Origin: Eublepharis macularius
Lineage: Eukaryota; Chordata; Lepidosauria; Squamata; Eublepharidae
NCBI RefSeq assembly: GCF_028583425.1
Contig: NC_072801.1
Coordinates: 21,348,001-21,412,000 of the forward strand
Direction of reading: 5' to 3'
Length of the DNA stretch: 64,000 nucleotides
A model generated the notes under the pieces. It was not told the DNA's origin, made no database searches, and saw nothing but the letters and a program-made list of their open reading frames with translations. The position numbers and the translations under genes are program-made. Below, piece by piece: positions 63,110 through 64,000 of the stretch (positions are counted from its first letter, which is position 1; every line of letters starts with the position of its first letter).

Positions 63110-64000
63110 GTGAGAAGTCTTTAATATTCTAGGGTTGCTTTTTCAGGTCATATATTCCTCTCAAAACTTTTTCCAATGCAACAATTGCAAAACCAGTTTT
63201 TCAGGGAGTGTATGCATGGCATGTGTGCACACACACACACTTTTTAGGGTATTTGGTATTTGTTATTCTAATACAGGTTGGTATTTGCAGTTCAAAATGG
63301 AAATTTTTATAGGAATGGGTAAAAAGCTATTTCTCAGGCTTACTGAAAGAACATTTGTTTACAGCAGTAATTCACATATTTTTACTGCTACCCTTTAGCT
63401 CTTTAAAACGTTTAAAGAGCATTAACATTTGTGTGCACTGTTTTTTGCATAGGAATGTGTAACTGGGATGATAAATGTAGCATTATTTTTATTAGGAGTA
63501 TATAAGTAACCTTCTGTGTATACCTTCTGGTCTTCAGTGGTTTTGATAGAGATGCAGTACTCTACTGAGTCTGCTATCTTCTCTCAGCCTCTGTCACAGT
63601 CTTGTGATCCTATGGAGACTTTAATTTTTGGAGTCTTAACACTATGCTTCTTGGGAACTAAAGCATCTACCAGTTTCTGAGGGAAGCAGAGATGATCTTT
63701 TTCTGTGCAGTTATGGTGCCGGTGTGCAAACAGATCTTCAAAGCACAAAGCTCAGCCCCCGCACACACACACGTGCTTGCTTGCTGTCTTTGGCAGAGGG
63801 AAGGGCCAGGGACTCTCACAGGTCTTGTTCCCCATCATCTGTACGTACATGCGTGCATGTATGCAGGTATGAACTTACAGGGAAAGGGTTGGGTCCTTGG
63901 TTCATTATTAAACTGGGTCTTGCTTTTTTGTGTTTGCACACTTGTAAACTGAAAATGCCAAGGTCCAGCAGCTGGAATTTTTTAAAAAAAATTTGCAACT
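63110..64000. other. LMTK2 intron 4 (partial), no recognisable feature
   Basis: Contains short CA runs near 63228 and 63763. No exon is found before the window ends. Confidence 0.5.

Overview
This is vertebrate nuclear DNA, most likely from a squamate reptile. The evidence is an intron-rich kinase gene of vertebrate type (LMTK2), a CpG-island promoter, many tRNA-derived SINEs with L2-like tails, a 5S-rRNA-derived SINE, L2-like LINEs, hAT MITEs, a Helitron and many Penelope-like elements (PLEs). The repeat mix feels gecko- or lizard-like, but that is recognition from memory, not a database result.

Layout. Positions 1-41,000 are intergenic and repeat-dominated; I find no host protein gene there. 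The main items are hAT MITEs with 8-bp target duplications (511-916, 2374-2633, 4460-4688, 31201-31452), a GC-rich cryptic block with a 103-bp minisatellite and a 479-bp tandem duplication (8.9-13.0 kb), a decayed L2-like LINE (13.3-14.8 kb), an almost complete PLE carrying an open RT plus GIY-YIG frame (24198-27454), a LINE interrupted by two DNA transposons (31.1-32.4 kb), a 225-bp head-to-head mini-PLE (34581-34805), and a decayed Ty3/gypsy-type element whose integrase lies before its reverse transcriptase (34.8-37.0 kb).

From about 41.1 kb to the end lies the 5' part of LMTK2 on the plus strand: CpG island, upstream ORFs, exon 1 (41573-41702, coding part), exon 2 (55619-55746), exon 3 (60520-60664) and exon 4 (63036-63109). 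All splice phases agree and together give 159 residues, up to the glycine-rich loop of the kinase domain; the rest lies beyond the window. The introns hold further mobile DNA: a perfect 168-bp palindromic mini-PLE with a 12-bp target duplication (52288-52490), a Helitron with a built-in minisatellite (56086-56735) and a second PLE lineage with a GIY-YIG fragment (61961-62690).

The most interesting theme is the PLE material. Several distinct PLE termini carry sequences that fold on paper as hammerhead ribozymes (CUGANGA, stem II, GAAA, short stem III, UH). Three insertions bounded by perfect 12-13 bp target duplications are all head-to-head inverted, with the left arm 34-47 nt longer than the right. 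Hammerheads in PLEs are already described in the literature; the ribozyme-only palindromes, the repeated arm asymmetry and the shared extra nucleotide after the CUGANGA core deserve a closer look.
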